A stretch of 45,697 bases of DNA from Bacillus inaquosorum KCTC 13429. GTDB lineage: Bacteria > Bacillota > Bacilli > Bacillales > Bacillaceae. A model generated the notes under the pieces. The model was given only the letters and a program-made list of their open reading frames with translations, was not told the DNA's origin and did not search any database. Of this stretch, positions 7,691 to 16,136 are shown in pieces. A program made the position numbers and the translations under genes. Location: assembly GCF_000332645.1 (NCBI RefSeq), contig NZ_AMXN01000013.1, positions 1 to 45,697 on the forward strand, given 5' to 3'. Every line of letters begins with the position of its first letter. Positions within the stretch are counted from its first letter, which is position 1.

Positions 7691-8982
7691 TGCTTATTTT
7701 ACAACTGATCGCCATTTTTGTTTTGATTGGCATTACGGCTCTTTTCGTTGCAGCGGAATTTGCGATCGTCAAAATCAGAGGTTCAAAAATTAACCAGCTC
7801 ATCGAAAGCGGTGACAGCCGGGCGCTTGCCGCACATAAAATCATCTCCAACCTTGACGAGTATTTATCAGCCTGCCAGCTCGGGATTACGATTACTGCCC
7901 TCGGCCTTGGATGGCTTGGTGAACCGACATTTGAACGCATTCTTCATCCCTTATTTACAATGACAGGCATGCCGGAACCGTTTAACCACATTGTCACATT
8001 TATCGTTGCATTTATCATCGTCACTTTTTTGCATGTGGTGATGGGTGAGCTTGCCCCGAAAACGGTTTCCATTCAAAAGGCTGAAGCTGTCAGTTTATGG
8101 ATTGCAAAGCCGCTAATCTGGTTTTATAAAATCACGTATCCATTTATTAAAGCGTTGAACGGCTCTGCAAGTTTTCTTGTGAAATTGTTTGGCTTTCATT
8201 CAGTGAAGGAGCATGAGGTTGTCATCAGCGAGGAGGAACTGAGGCTGATCCTTTCAGAAAGCTATGAAAAGGGAGAAATCAATCAGTCTGAATTCCGCTA
8301 TGTGAATAAGATTTTTGAATTCGACAACCGGGTAGCGAGAGAGATTATGATTCCGCGGACAGAAATTGCGGTTATCTCTCTAGAGCAGTCGCTTGAAGAA
8401 GCGATCCATCACATCATTAATGAACGGTATACACGTTACCCTGTCATTAAAGAAGACAAGGATCATATTTTAGGGATCATCAACAGCAAAGATATGTTTA
8501 AAGCTTATTTTCTCGGACAGCCGATCAAGCTGAAGCAGATTATGAGGCCCGTCATCAGAGTCATTGAAAGCATCCCTGTTCAGCAGCTTTTGATCCGCAT
8601 GCAGAAGGAGCGGATTCACATGGCGATTCTCGTAGATGAATACGGGGGAACGGCGGGTCTTGTCACTGTCGAGGATATTATCGAGGAAATCGTCGGGGAA
8701 ATTCGCGATGAATATGATCAGGATGAAACGCCGCACATTTTGAAAAAAGGCGAGCATCATTATGTAATGGATGGAAAAGCGCTAATAGACGAAGTAAACG
8801 ATCTGCTCGACATTGCCATTGATAATGAAGAAATTGATACGATTGCAGGCTGGCTTCTGACGCAAAAAATGGAGCTGAAAGCAGGAGATGTGATACACGC
8901 GGAGGGTTGTGAGTTTAAAATCCTCGACGCCGAAGATCATCACATCCGTTTTATAGAAATTAAAAAAACTGACTTTTTATAA
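7690..8982 (+). CDS. yugS: YugS, CNNM/CorC-type membrane protein with CBS domains
   Basis: About 430 residues. The N-terminal DUF21 (CNNM) membrane domain has about four segments in residues 1-150. A CBS pair follows at about 200-330, including IPRTEIAVI and VDEYGGTAGLVTVEDIIEEIVGEI. A CorC/HlyC C-terminal domain covers about 345-425. The family is linked to divalent cation (Mg2+ or Co2+) homeostasis. An in-frame TAA at 7678 means translation cannot begin earlier; the first usable codon is TTG at 7690, which starts directly with the first membrane helix, as the family requires. A hairpin separates this start from its ribosome binding site. Confidence 0.9.
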   Translation: MLILQLIAIFVLIGITALFVAAEFAIVKIRGSKINQLIESGDSRALAAHKIISNLDEYLSACQLGITITALGLGWLGEPTFERILHPLFTMTGMPEPFNHIVTFIVAFIIVTFLHVVMGELAPKTVSIQKAEAVSLWIAKPLIWFYKITYPFIKALNGSASFLVKLFGFHSVKEHEVVISEEELRLILSESYEKGEINQSEFRYVNKIFEFDNRVAREIMIPRTEIAVISLEQSLEEAIHHIINERYTRYPVIKEDKDHILGIINSKDMFKAYFLGQPIKLKQIMRPVIRVIESIPVQQLLIRMQKERIHMAILVDEYGGTAGLVTVEDIIEEIVGEIRDEYDQDETPHILKKGEHHYVMDGKALIDEVNDLLDIAIDNEEIDTIAGWLLTQKMELKAGDVIHAEGCEFKILDAEDHHIRFIEIKKTDFL

Positions 8983-8984
8983 AA

Positions 8985-9014
8985 AGCAGCCGAAGATTGA
9001 GCGGCTGTTTTTTT
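8985..9014 (+). terminator. terminator of yugS
   Basis: CAGCCG pairs with CGGCTG around a 9-base loop, followed by T8. Confidence 0.85.
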
Positions 9015-9106
9015 ATGACATCGGCGGTTTTCGGAAAAAGCAATGCTGTAAAGCCTTTTTTCTACATAAGATATATAGACCGGGACACTTAGGAGGGAGT
9101 GGCTGT

Positions 9107-10771
9107 ATGAAAAAGGCTTGGTGGAAGGAAGCGGTTGTCTACCAAATTTACCCCCGCAGTTTTAAAGATTCAAATGGCGACGGGATCGGGGATATTCAAG
9201 GAATCAGATCCAAGCTTCACTACATAAAAGAGCTAGGCGCTGACGTCATCTGGATTTGCCCTTTGTACGATTCGCCCAATGCGGATAACGGCTATGATAT
9301 CAGGGATTACAAAAACATATTAAGCGATTTCGGCACCATGGCTGATTTCGACCAGCTGCTTGGTGACATTCATGAGCTGGGCATGAAGCTGATTATGGAT
9401 CTTGTCGTGAACCATACAAGCGACGAACACCCGTGGTTCATTGAATCCCGTTCATCCATACACTCGGAAAAGCGCGACTGGTATATTTGGAAGGACGGCA
9501 AAAACGGAAAAGCGCCAAACAATTGGGAAAGTATTTTCGGCGGGCCGGCATGGCAGTATGATCAAAAGACAAGCCAGTATTATCTTCACCTTTTTGATAA
9601 AAAACAGCCTGATTTGAATTGGGAAAATGAAAAAGTGAGAAATGCCGTTTACGACATGATCAATTGGTGGCTTGAAAAAGGAATTGACGGATTTCGGGTG
9701 GATGCCATTACGCATATTAAGAAAAAAGAGGGGCTTCCAGATATGCCGAATCCCAAAGGGCTGGACTGCGTTCCTTCCTTTCCTTATCATATGAATGCTG
9801 ACGGCATTATGGATTTGCTAACAGAGCTAAAGGTAAATACATTTTCCCGCTATCCGATTATGACAGTCGGAGAGGCAAACGGTGTCGCTGCAAAGGAAGC
9901 GGCTGAATGGGCTGGTGAAAAAAACGGCATCTTCAGCATGATTTTTCAATTTGAGCATCTCGGCCTGTGGGATGTAGAGATCAATGAAAGCATTGATATC
10001 GTTTCCTTCAAACGAATTCTAACAGAGTGGCAGGACAGTCTTGAAGGGATCGGCTGGAATGCTCTGTTTATGGAAAATCACGACCAGCCCCGTTCAGTTT
10101 CTGTGTGGGGAGACGACGGAGTGTACCTGAAAGAAAGTGCAAAAGCGCTTGCTTCTGTCTATTTTCTCATGAAAGGCACACCGTTTATTTATCAGGGGCA
10201 GGAACTCGGCATGACAAACGTGGCATTTCCATCTATTGAGGACTATGATGATGTCGCCATGAAACGCCTGTATGATATAGAGACAGCGAAAGGCGCTTCA
10301 CACGAGGACGTGATGAAAATTGTCTGGAAAAAGGGAAGGGACAATTCACGAACGCCGATGCAATGGACTGCTGATCCATACGCCGGATTTTCTGATGCAA
10401 AACCGTGGATCGGAATCAATGAGAATTACAAATGGCTGAATGCCGAGACGCAAAAAAACGACAAATCATCCGTATACCACTTTTACAAAAGCTTGATCAA
10501 ACTGCGTCAAACATACGATGTTTTTATCAATGGAACATACGAGCTCATTTTACCGGAAGATCAGCAAATCTTTGCATATCTTCGGAAAAACGAGAGCCAT
10601 ACTGCACTGATTGCAGCCAATCTGACAGGAACGCCGGCTTTTTTCAAGCGCCCCGGATTGCCATTGTCATCAGACGCACTCATATTGTCAAATGTGGAAA
10701 CAGAGCCGCACAAGCACATAACATCAGTACTGTTAAAGCCGTATGAAGCAAGAATATATGTATGGCGCTAA
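9107..10771 (+). CDS. yugT: YugT, oligo-1,6-glucosidase (GH13)
   Basis: A 554-residue alpha-glucosidase of family GH13, subfamily of oligo-1,6-glucosidase, trehalose-6-phosphate hydrolase and sucrase-isomaltase types. Conserved regions appear in order: DLVVNHTSDEHPWF (about 98-111), GFRVDAITH with the nucleophile Asp (about 199), VGEANGV with the acid/base Glu (about 255), and MENHDQPR with the stabilising Asp (about 329). No signal peptide, so it acts on imported isomalto-oligosaccharides. Its start follows TTAGGAGGGAG. It is monocistronic, with its own terminator. I see no convincing cre site upstream. Confidence 0.92.
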   Translation: MKKAWWKEAVVYQIYPRSFKDSNGDGIGDIQGIRSKLHYIKELGADVIWICPLYDSPNADNGYDIRDYKNILSDFGTMADFDQLLGDIHELGMKLIMDLVVNHTSDEHPWFIESRSSIHSEKRDWYIWKDGKNGKAPNNWESIFGGPAWQYDQKTSQYYLHLFDKKQPDLNWENEKVRNAVYDMINWWLEKGIDGFRVDAITHIKKKEGLPDMPNPKGLDCVPSFPYHMNADGIMDLLTELKVNTFSRYPIMTVGEANGVAAKEAAEWAGEKNGIFSMIFQFEHLGLWDVEINESIDIVSFKRILTEWQDSLEGIGWNALFMENHDQPRSVSVWGDDGVYLKESAKALASVYFLMKGTPFIYQGQELGMTNVAFPSIEDYDDVAMKRLYDIETAKGASHEDVMKIVWKKGRDNSRTPMQWTADPYAGFSDAKPWIGINENYKWLNAETQKNDKSSVYHFYKSLIKLRQTYDVFINGTYELILPEDQQIFAYLRKNESHTALIAANLTGTPAFFKRPGLPLSSDALILSNVETEPHKHITSVLLKPYEARIYVWR

Positions 10772-10800
10772 ACTCCAGCCAAAGACTGGAGTTTTTTGTT
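10770..10800 (+). terminator. terminator of yugT
   Basis: AACTCCAG and CTGGAGTT form an 8-bp stem around a 7-base loop, followed by T-rich sequence. Confidence 0.85.
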
Positions 10801-10888
10801 TTTATCAAGTTTATGTGAGCGGTTTAACAGGAAAAAAAGAACACGGAACGAATTAGCAAATAGAGCGGACAAATGAAAGGAGAAACAA

Positions 10889-11287
10889 ATGCTGAAAACA
10901 TTGCAAATCAAAACGACCAAACGAGATGAAATGATTGAGATCACCCGCGAGGTGGAGGCGTTTCTTCAAGAAACAGGTGTAACGAGCGGCGCGGCGCTGA
11001 TTTATTGTCCTCATACGACTGCCGGCATTACAATTAATGAAAATGCCGATCCCGATGTCAAAAAAGATATGCTCAGAAGGTTTGATGAGGTCTATCCATG
11101 GGAACACGAGCTGGATCGCCATATGGAGGGCAATACAGCTGCACACATGAAGTCGAGTACGGTCGGAGCTTCACAGCATGTCATTATTGACAACGGCCGA
11201 CTCATTCTTGGAACGTGGCAGGGCATTTATTTCTGCGAATTTGACGGGCCGCGTACACGGACATGTTATATCAAAATCATAGGGTAA
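10889..11287 (+). CDS. yugU: YugU, YjbQ/UPF0047 family protein
   Basis: A 132-residue protein of the UPF0047 (YjbQ) family. It has the conserved [19 protein letters not shown] segment (about 45-63), the [13 protein letters not shown] motif (about 81-93) and the C-terminal [15 protein letters not shown]. Members form trimers with a histidine metal site; E. coli YjbQ has a weak side activity as thiamine phosphate synthase, but the true role is unsettled. Start supported by AAAGGAGA. It is followed after 13 bp by the nitronate-monooxygenase-like gene, so the two probably share a transcript. Confidence 0.9.
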   Translation: MLKTLQIKTTKRDEMIEITREVEAFLQETGVTSGAALIYCPHTTAGITINENADPDVKKDMLRRFDEVYPWEHELDRHMEGNTAAHMKSSTVGASQHVIIDNGRLILGTWQGIYFCEFDGPRTRTCYIKIIG

Positions 11288-11300
11288 CAGGAGGGGTTTC

Positions 11301-12332
11301 ATGACAGAATGGATGAAAGCATTATCGCTGACAAAACCTGTCATCCAAGCGCCAATGGCCGGCGGGCTTGTCACGCCCGGACTGGCAGCCGCTGTGTCGA
11401 ATGAAGGCGCGCTCGGCAGCTTGGCGTCAGGATATCTCAGTCCCGACATGCTCGAAAAGCAAATCATTGAAATGCAGCAGCTGACTGATCGAGTATTTCA
11501 GGTGAATGTGTTTGTTCCGGAAAGCAGAAAAGAACCGGATGAGGACATGATTAAAACTTGGAAAAACAGAATTCCGTTTGCCGAACAGGCTTCTCCATTC
11601 TCTTCAGAGGAAGAAGAATGGAAGGACTTCCATGAAAAAATAAACATCATTCTCAAACACAATGTAAAAGCCTGTTCATTTACGTTTGGCATTCCGCCGG
11701 ACGAAAGCATTCAAGCGTTAAAGAAAAATGGCTGCTCTCTCATCGGGACAGCTACGACTCCGCAGGAAGCTGTCCTGCTTGAAGAACGCGGAATGGACAT
11801 CATCGTACTGCAAGGAAGCGAAGCAGGAGGCCACCGCGGTTCCTTTCTGCCTGTCAGCGGGGAATCCGCTCTGGGCCTCATGTCGCTGATTCCCCAGGCG
11901 GCAGACGCCGTTTCCGTTCCAGTAATCGCTGCAGGCGGAATTGCCGACCGGCGCGGCGTCCAAGCCGCTCATTGTCTCGGAGCCCAAGGCGTACAGGTTG
12001 GGACGCCGTTTCTCATGTGTGAGGAATGCGAAGTATCTGAAACGTACAGCCGCGAATTAAAAAAAGCGCGGGGGACAGACACGCGCCTCACCTCATTGTT
12101 TTCAGGTAAGCCTGCAAGGGGTATAGTCAATCAATGGATGAAAGAGCAGCAAACTGAGGAGGCAAACGCGCTTCCTTATCCATTGCAAAACACGTTAACA
12201 AAGCCGATGAGAAAGCACGCAGCCAGTGAAAAAGATTCCGGGTACATGTCTCTGTGGGCCGGGCAATCTGTCGGAATGCTTAACGGGCCCGCTGATGTGA
12301 AAACGCTGTTAGCCGAGCTTTGCCGAACGTAA
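11301..12332 (+). CDS. nitronate monooxygenase / 2-nitropropane dioxygenase-like flavoprotein
   Basis: A 343-residue TIM-barrel FMN enzyme. It opens with the family hallmark PVIQAPMAGGLVTP (about residues 13-26), has the phosphate-binding GSEAGGH (about 173-179) and the GGI motif in PVIAAGGIADRRG (about 213-225). The family oxidises alkyl nitronates such as propionate-3-nitronate; distant relatives are FabK enoyl reductases. The start follows AGGAGGGG. It forms an apparent operon with yugU and the small gene downstream. I do not recall this gene between yugU and tgl in B. subtilis 168, so it may be accessory relative to 168; this rests on memory only. Confidence 0.85.
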   Translation: MTEWMKALSLTKPVIQAPMAGGLVTPGLAAAVSNEGALGSLASGYLSPDMLEKQIIEMQQLTDRVFQVNVFVPESRKEPDEDMIKTWKNRIPFAEQASPFSSEEEEWKDFHEKINIILKHNVKACSFTFGIPPDESIQALKKNGCSLIGTATTPQEAVLLEERGMDIIVLQGSEAGGHRGSFLPVSGESALGLMSLIPQAADAVSVPVIAAGGIADRRGVQAAHCLGAQGVQVGTPFLMCEECEVSETYSRELKKARGTDTRLTSLFSGKPARGIVNQWMKEQQTEEANALPYPLQNTLTKPMRKHAASEKDSGYMSLWAGQSVGMLNGPADVKTLLAELCRT

Positions 12333-12356
12333 CTTGATAAACAGAGGTGACAGATG

Positions 12357-12611
12357 ATGAACATTCTTCAATATTCTTATAAAAAAAGAGGGAAAATTGA
12401 GTTTGTATTTGAAGGCTGGCCTCACTCAAAAGTTACAATGGCTCCTATCAAAGGGTACTATTTTGTCCGTTTTATTAAATGGAGCAGCTTAGATCCAATC
12501 GTGACAAGAAATGACCTCGAAAAAATGGAATGGGCTGCGAACCAGTATTTTGGCACAGCCCCTTTTTATCGAAAACGAAAAGCATTTGAAACCCCATCGT
12601 CCCGGAAATAG
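12357..12611 (+). CDS. small conserved hypothetical protein
   Basis: An 84-residue basic protein rich in aromatic residues (several Tyr, Phe and Trp), with no signal or membrane segment and no motif I recognise. The ATG at 12357 is 7 bases after AGAGGTGA and is preferred to the adjacent ATG at 12354. It lies 24 bp after the nitronate monooxygenase gene and ends within a terminator, so it is probably the last gene of that operon. Length, ribosome binding site and position suggest a real gene. Confidence 0.65.
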   Translation: MNILQYSYKKRGKIEFVFEGWPHSKVTMAPIKGYYFVRFIKWSSLDPIVTRNDLEKMEWAANQYFGTAPFYRKRKAFETPSSRK

Positions 12612-12625
12612 GCGATGGGGCTTTT
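12592..12625 (+). terminator. terminator of the yugU operon, overlapping the last coding bases
   Basis: CCCCATCG and CGATGGGG form an 8-bp stem around the stop codon of the small gene, followed by CTTTT. The 5' arm is inside the coding sequence. Confidence 0.75.
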
Positions 12626-13361
12626 AGCGGACGATGCGGTAAAGAGACGGAACATCCAATCTGGTCGCCTGAGACATAAGGTAGGCTGGTTGTACGGCTC
12701 CCTTTCTTCTAAAAGAATTCAGCTTATCGATAATTTGCTGTCCGCTTAAGATTCCAAGGCCATGTGCAAAATATTTATCTTCTCCCAGTAAAATCACATT
12801 TTCGCCTCTCCACTGCGCTTTTTGCGGATCGAATTCAGGATTCTTAAAATACAAACAATCTCCGAGGAAAAAGTGATGTCCTGTTTCCGTATATATCGGC
12901 AATTTCTCATAATGCCAGTCATATAAAATAATTCTGTCAAAGTTGGCATCAAATTTTTTTTCCCCGATTGTATCAATCAAGGCCAGATAATAAATAACAA
13001 CAATTGCGGTCGCACATTCAAACGCATAAAACGGGCCGTTTTCTGCAATATCCCGAATGGCTTTTGAAGGCGGCATTCTATATTTCAGTTCCAACGCGCC
13101 TTCCGGTGAAACCCTCCAATACTTTGTATTCCCATATGTTTTCAAAAAAGTGGCAAACTTGGCTCCGCTTTTGTGCAGCGTTTTTGCTGCTGCAACGATA
13201 TTCATCCGCAGGTTCAGCTCAAACATCAGTTCAGCAATTGAATGATAATCAAACTGAACGGGCGTCTCAATCATCTCTTTTAACAGCGGATTCAAATTCT
13301 TATCAATCTTCCAGTTTTCAATATCTTGGGGACGGAGCAATTGTCCGGATACAATAATCAT
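12624..13361 (-). CDS. tgl: protein-glutamine gamma-glutamyltransferase (spore transglutaminase)
   Basis: A 245-residue enzyme that matches Tgl of B. subtilis along its length. It crosslinks spore-coat proteins such as GerQ through Gln-Lys isopeptide bonds. The catalytic cysteine lies in YAFECATAIV (about residue 116), and the Glu/His region is near residues 185-205 (LLGEDKYFAHGLGI). No signal peptide; it acts in the mother cell. The start follows AAGGGGGG. A CATA-N3-TA match upstream (13384-13392) fits the SigK -10 element, in agreement with its known late-sporulation expression. Confidence 0.95.
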   Translation of the reverse strand: MIIVSGQLLRPQDIENWKIDKNLNPLLKEMIETPVQFDYHSIAELMFELNLRMNIVAAAKTLHKSGAKFATFLKTYGNTKYWRVSPEGALELKYRMPPSKAIRDIAENGPFYAFECATAIVVIYYLALIDTIGEKKFDANFDRIILYDWHYEKLPIYTETGHHFFLGDCLYFKNPEFDPQKAQWRGENVILLGEDKYFAHGLGILSGQQIIDKLNSFRRKGAVQPAYLMSQATRLDVPSLYRIVR

Positions 13362-13383
13362 CTTTAGCCCCCCTTGTTTTTTA

Positions 13384-13392
13384 TAAGATATG
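13384..13392 (-). promoter_or_regulatory. SigK-type -10 element of tgl
   Basis: On the minus strand the sequence CATATCTTA fits the SigK consensus CATANNNTA, about 25 bp before the tgl start codon. The -35 (AC-type) is too short to assign with certainty. Confidence 0.5.
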
Positions 13393-13464
13393 CAAAGGGC
13401 TTGGGCAATGAAAGTTTAAAAAAACAGAAGGCAGGCGAAAAAGAACTTCTTCCATTTTTTATTT

Positions 13465-13489
13465 TAAAACTTTTTTAAGCAGCCGATAT
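13465..13489 (+). promoter_or_regulatory. SigD promoter of mcpB
   Basis: TAAA (13465-13468) and GCCGATAT (13482-13489) match the SigD consensus TAAA-N15-GCCGATAA, with a spacing of 13-14. SigD control of this chemoreceptor is established in B. subtilis. Confidence 0.75.
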
Positions 13490-13521
13490 ATACTGTATCA
13501 AACTCGAAGGAGAAACTGGAC

Positions 13522-15510
13522 ATGAAGACTTTTATCAACTGGCTGAAGAAACCGTCTATTTCAAGGAAATTAATCGTCTCATTTATTGCAATTCTCATTA
13601 TCCCTATTCTTATATTGGAATTTAGTTCTTACCGAAGCGCCAGCGGAAAGCTGGATCAGGAAATTATGGGAAATGCGAAAAACAGTGTAGATACATTTAA
13701 TACAACCGTTACAAATGATCTGGGAGCAAAAGCGAAAGCAGTTACCTTTTTCAGTGAATCTCTTAAAAACTCCGCGTTCAAAGGAAAGTCTAATCAAGAA
13801 GAGCTCAAGGCTAAGTTTTCACAATATGTCTCGATTAATCAAGGAGTAGCCAGAATTTATGGAGGCGCAGAAAACGGCAATTATGTACAAGCACCGAAAG
13901 AACAATTGCCGGATGGATACGATCCGAGACAGCGCCCTTGGTATCAAGATGCGATGAAGGCCGGCGGTGAAATTGTAGTGACAGATCCTTACGTGGCAGC
14001 GAATGACGGAAGCATGGTCATTACTATTGCCCAGCAGCTGAAGGATGGATCTGGCGTTGTCGCCATGGATATTACCATTGATAAATTGTTAGAACAGATG
14101 AAACAAATCAAGGTCGGAAAAGAAGGCTATGTTTTCATTGCAACGAAAAACAAAACCTATGTTGCCCACCAGGACCATAAGGCTGGAGAAAAGCTGTCAG
14201 GAGAATGGGTTGCCAAAATGTATGCCAATGACAGCGGTGACCTTCAGTACACTCTGGGTAACGAAGATAAAAAAATGACCTATACAACAAATGAACTGAC
14301 TGGGTGGAAAATTGCCGGCACAATGTATATGAGTGAAATCAAGGATGCCTCAAAGTCTGTTTTGATAACAGGCATGATCGTGCTGATCGCCTCCATCGCG
14401 GCAGGCGGGCTTTTAATTCTGTTTATCGTTCGTTCGATTACAAAACCGTTAAAACGTCTCGTTCAATCATCGAAAACAATCAGCAGCGGAGATCTGACAG
14501 AAACGATCGAAATCCGTTCGAAGGATGAGCTTGGAGAGCTAGGGGAAAGCTTCAATGGAATGGCACAATCTCTGCGCTCACTGATCGGCACTATCCAGGA
14601 CTCGGTGAACAATGTGGCCGCATCGTCCGAACAGCTTACCGCATCTGCCGGACAGACAAGTAAAGCCACCGAGCATATCACGATGGCGATTGAGCAGTTC
14701 TCAAACGGAAACGAGGAGCAAAGCGAAAAGGTTGATTCCAGCTCTCATCAGCTGAATTTAATGAATGAAGGGCTCCAGCAAGTCTCACAAACATCATCAG
14801 ATATTACAAAGGCGTCTATCCAATCAACAGAAATCGCCGAAACGGGTGAAAAGTTTGTCCAGCAGACAGTCGGACAGATGAACTCAATTAATCAATCAGT
14901 TCAGCAGGCTGAAGCTGTAGTCAAAGGCTTAGAAGGAAAATCAAAAGACATCACAAGCATTTTGAGAGTCATTAACGGCATCGCTGACCAAACAAATCTG
15001 CTGGCATTAAACGCAGCCATTGAAGCGGCGCGTGCCGGAGAATCAGGCCGCGGCTTCTCTGTCGTAGCGGAGGAAGTGCGCAAACTGGCTGTTCAATCTG
15101 CTGATTCAGCAAAAGAAATCGAAAAGCTGATCCAAGAAATCGTAGCAGAAATCGAAACCTCTCTTCATATGTTTAAAGCAGTGAATCAGGAAGTACAGTC
15201 TGGACTTGTTGTCACAGACAATACAAAAGAAAGCTTCCAGAGCATTTTCAGCATGACAAACGAAATCGCAGGCAAATTGCAAACGATGAATTCAACAGTC
15301 GAACAGCTGTCAGACCGTTCACAGCATGTTTCAGCAGCAGTCAGCGGCATTGCCGATGTGTCGAAAGAAAGCTCGGCAAGCATTCAAGACATTGCTGCCT
15401 CAGCCGAGGAGCAGCTTGCCTCAATGGAAGAAATCAGTTCATCAGCGACCACCCTTGCACAGATGGCAGAAGAGCTTCGTGATCTGACAAAGCAATTTAA
15501 AATTGAATAA
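13522..15510 (+). CDS. mcpB: McpB, methyl-accepting chemotaxis protein (asparagine receptor)
   Basis: A 662-residue receptor. It has a membrane helix at about 17-37, an extracellular double-Cache sensor at about 38-280 with the [12 protein letters not shown] and VTDPYV motifs, a second helix at about 283-303, a HAMP domain at about 304-356 and the cytoplasmic signalling hairpin with tip [19 protein letters not shown] near 490-508. The C-terminal methylation helix [18 protein letters not shown] is near 627-644. In B. subtilis McpB mediates attraction to asparagine. It has a SigD promoter and its own terminator. The sequence is nearly the same as the 168 protein as I remember it. Confidence 0.95.
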   Translation: MKTFINWLKKPSISRKLIVSFIAILIIPILILEFSSYRSASGKLDQEIMGNAKNSVDTFNTTVTNDLGAKAKAVTFFSESLKNSAFKGKSNQEELKAKFSQYVSINQGVARIYGGAENGNYVQAPKEQLPDGYDPRQRPWYQDAMKAGGEIVVTDPYVAANDGSMVITIAQQLKDGSGVVAMDITIDKLLEQMKQIKVGKEGYVFIATKNKTYVAHQDHKAGEKLSGEWVAKMYANDSGDLQYTLGNEDKKMTYTTNELTGWKIAGTMYMSEIKDASKSVLITGMIVLIASIAAGGLLILFIVRSITKPLKRLVQSSKTISSGDLTETIEIRSKDELGELGESFNGMAQSLRSLIGTIQDSVNNVAASSEQLTASAGQTSKATEHITMAIEQFSNGNEEQSEKVDSSSHQLNLMNEGLQQVSQTSSDITKASIQSTEIAETGEKFVQQTVGQMNSINQSVQQAEAVVKGLEGKSKDITSILRVINGIADQTNLLALNAAIEAARAGESGRGFSVVAEEVRKLAVQSADSAKEIEKLIQEIVAEIETSLHMFKAVNQEVQSGLVVTDNTKESFQSIFSMTNEIAGKLQTMNSTVEQLSDRSQHVSAAVSGIADVSKESSASIQDIAASAEEQLASMEEISSSATTLAQMAEELRDLTKQFKIE

Positions 15511-15519
15511 AAGCAGAAA

Positions 15520-15548
15520 AACAGCGCTTATCAAGGCGCTGTTTTTTT
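15520..15548 (+). terminator. terminator of mcpB
   Basis: ACAGCGC and GGCGCTGT pair around a short loop, followed by T7. Confidence 0.85.
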
Positions 15549-15641
15549 ATAAGGAATTCATAACAAAGACCTAGTGCATTCGGTGATTTTAGAACTGTTT
15601 TTCATTTTCACTTTCATTTTCAATGTAATATAAAGGAAGGT

Positions 15642-15652
15642 CCGCTGATATA
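15642..15652 (+). promoter_or_regulatory. degenerate SigD-like -10 before the tlpA remnant
   Basis: CCGCTGATATAA resembles the SigD -10 GCCGATAA with a changed base. It sits about 10-15 bp before the residual ORF, where a tlpA promoter would have been. The resemblance is partial. Confidence 0.3.
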
Positions 15653-15660
15653 ATTTGTGA

Positions 15661-16011
15661 ATGATTGAAAGAAGGTTCGTAAACAAAGAAGTTGAAACAG
15701 GGCTTGTCATGACGGATGAAACAAAACAAAGCTTCAAACATATATCGCACATGACCAATCAAATTGCTTCCGAACTGCAAAACATGAATGCGACGGTTGA
15801 GGAACTGTCAGCGGGAGCTCAAGAAATTTCCGCTGCTTCAAATGATATCACGGCCATTTCTAAAGAAAGCTCGGACGGCATCCAAGATATCGCCGCTTCT
15901 GCTGAGGAACAGCTGGCATCCATGGAGGAGATCAGTTCATCTGCACATACGCTTGAAAGAATGTCTGAAGAGCTCCGTGATCTGACAAAACGATTTAAGG
16001 TGGATAGATAA
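15661..16011 (+). pseudogene. tlpA: tlpA remnant: C-terminal 110 residues only
   Basis: The order mcpB-tlpA-mcpA-tlpB of B. subtilis predicts a complete 662-codon tlpA here. Only the last ~110 codons survive, beginning at VNKEVETGLVM. The tail matches TlpA closely (TDETKQSFKHIS, SAGAQEISAASNDITAISKES). Lost are both membrane helices, the Cache sensor, HAMP and the CheA/CheW-binding tip; the C-terminal methylation helix [18 protein letters not shown] is kept. The ORF opens at an ATG with no good Shine-Dalgarno (GGAAGG is about 20 bases away). The reading frame has stayed open, so the deletion may be recent. Confidence 0.9.
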
Positions 16012-16097
16012 TAGGACTAAATAACTATCTATTTATGGGGAATTAGTTACTTTTGTTAAATTTCTTCTTTTTTACTGTATATATTTACCCATTTCCT

Positions 16098-16105
16098 GCC
16101 GATAT
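16098..16105 (+). promoter_or_regulatory. SigD-type -10 element of mcpA
   Basis: GCCGATAT lies 32 bp before the mcpA start codon and matches the SigD -10. No clear TAAA is seen at the expected distance; the region there is AT-rich. Confidence 0.6.
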
Positions 16106-16136
16106 GAAGGGTAGCATAAAAAAGGAGAAATGAATG

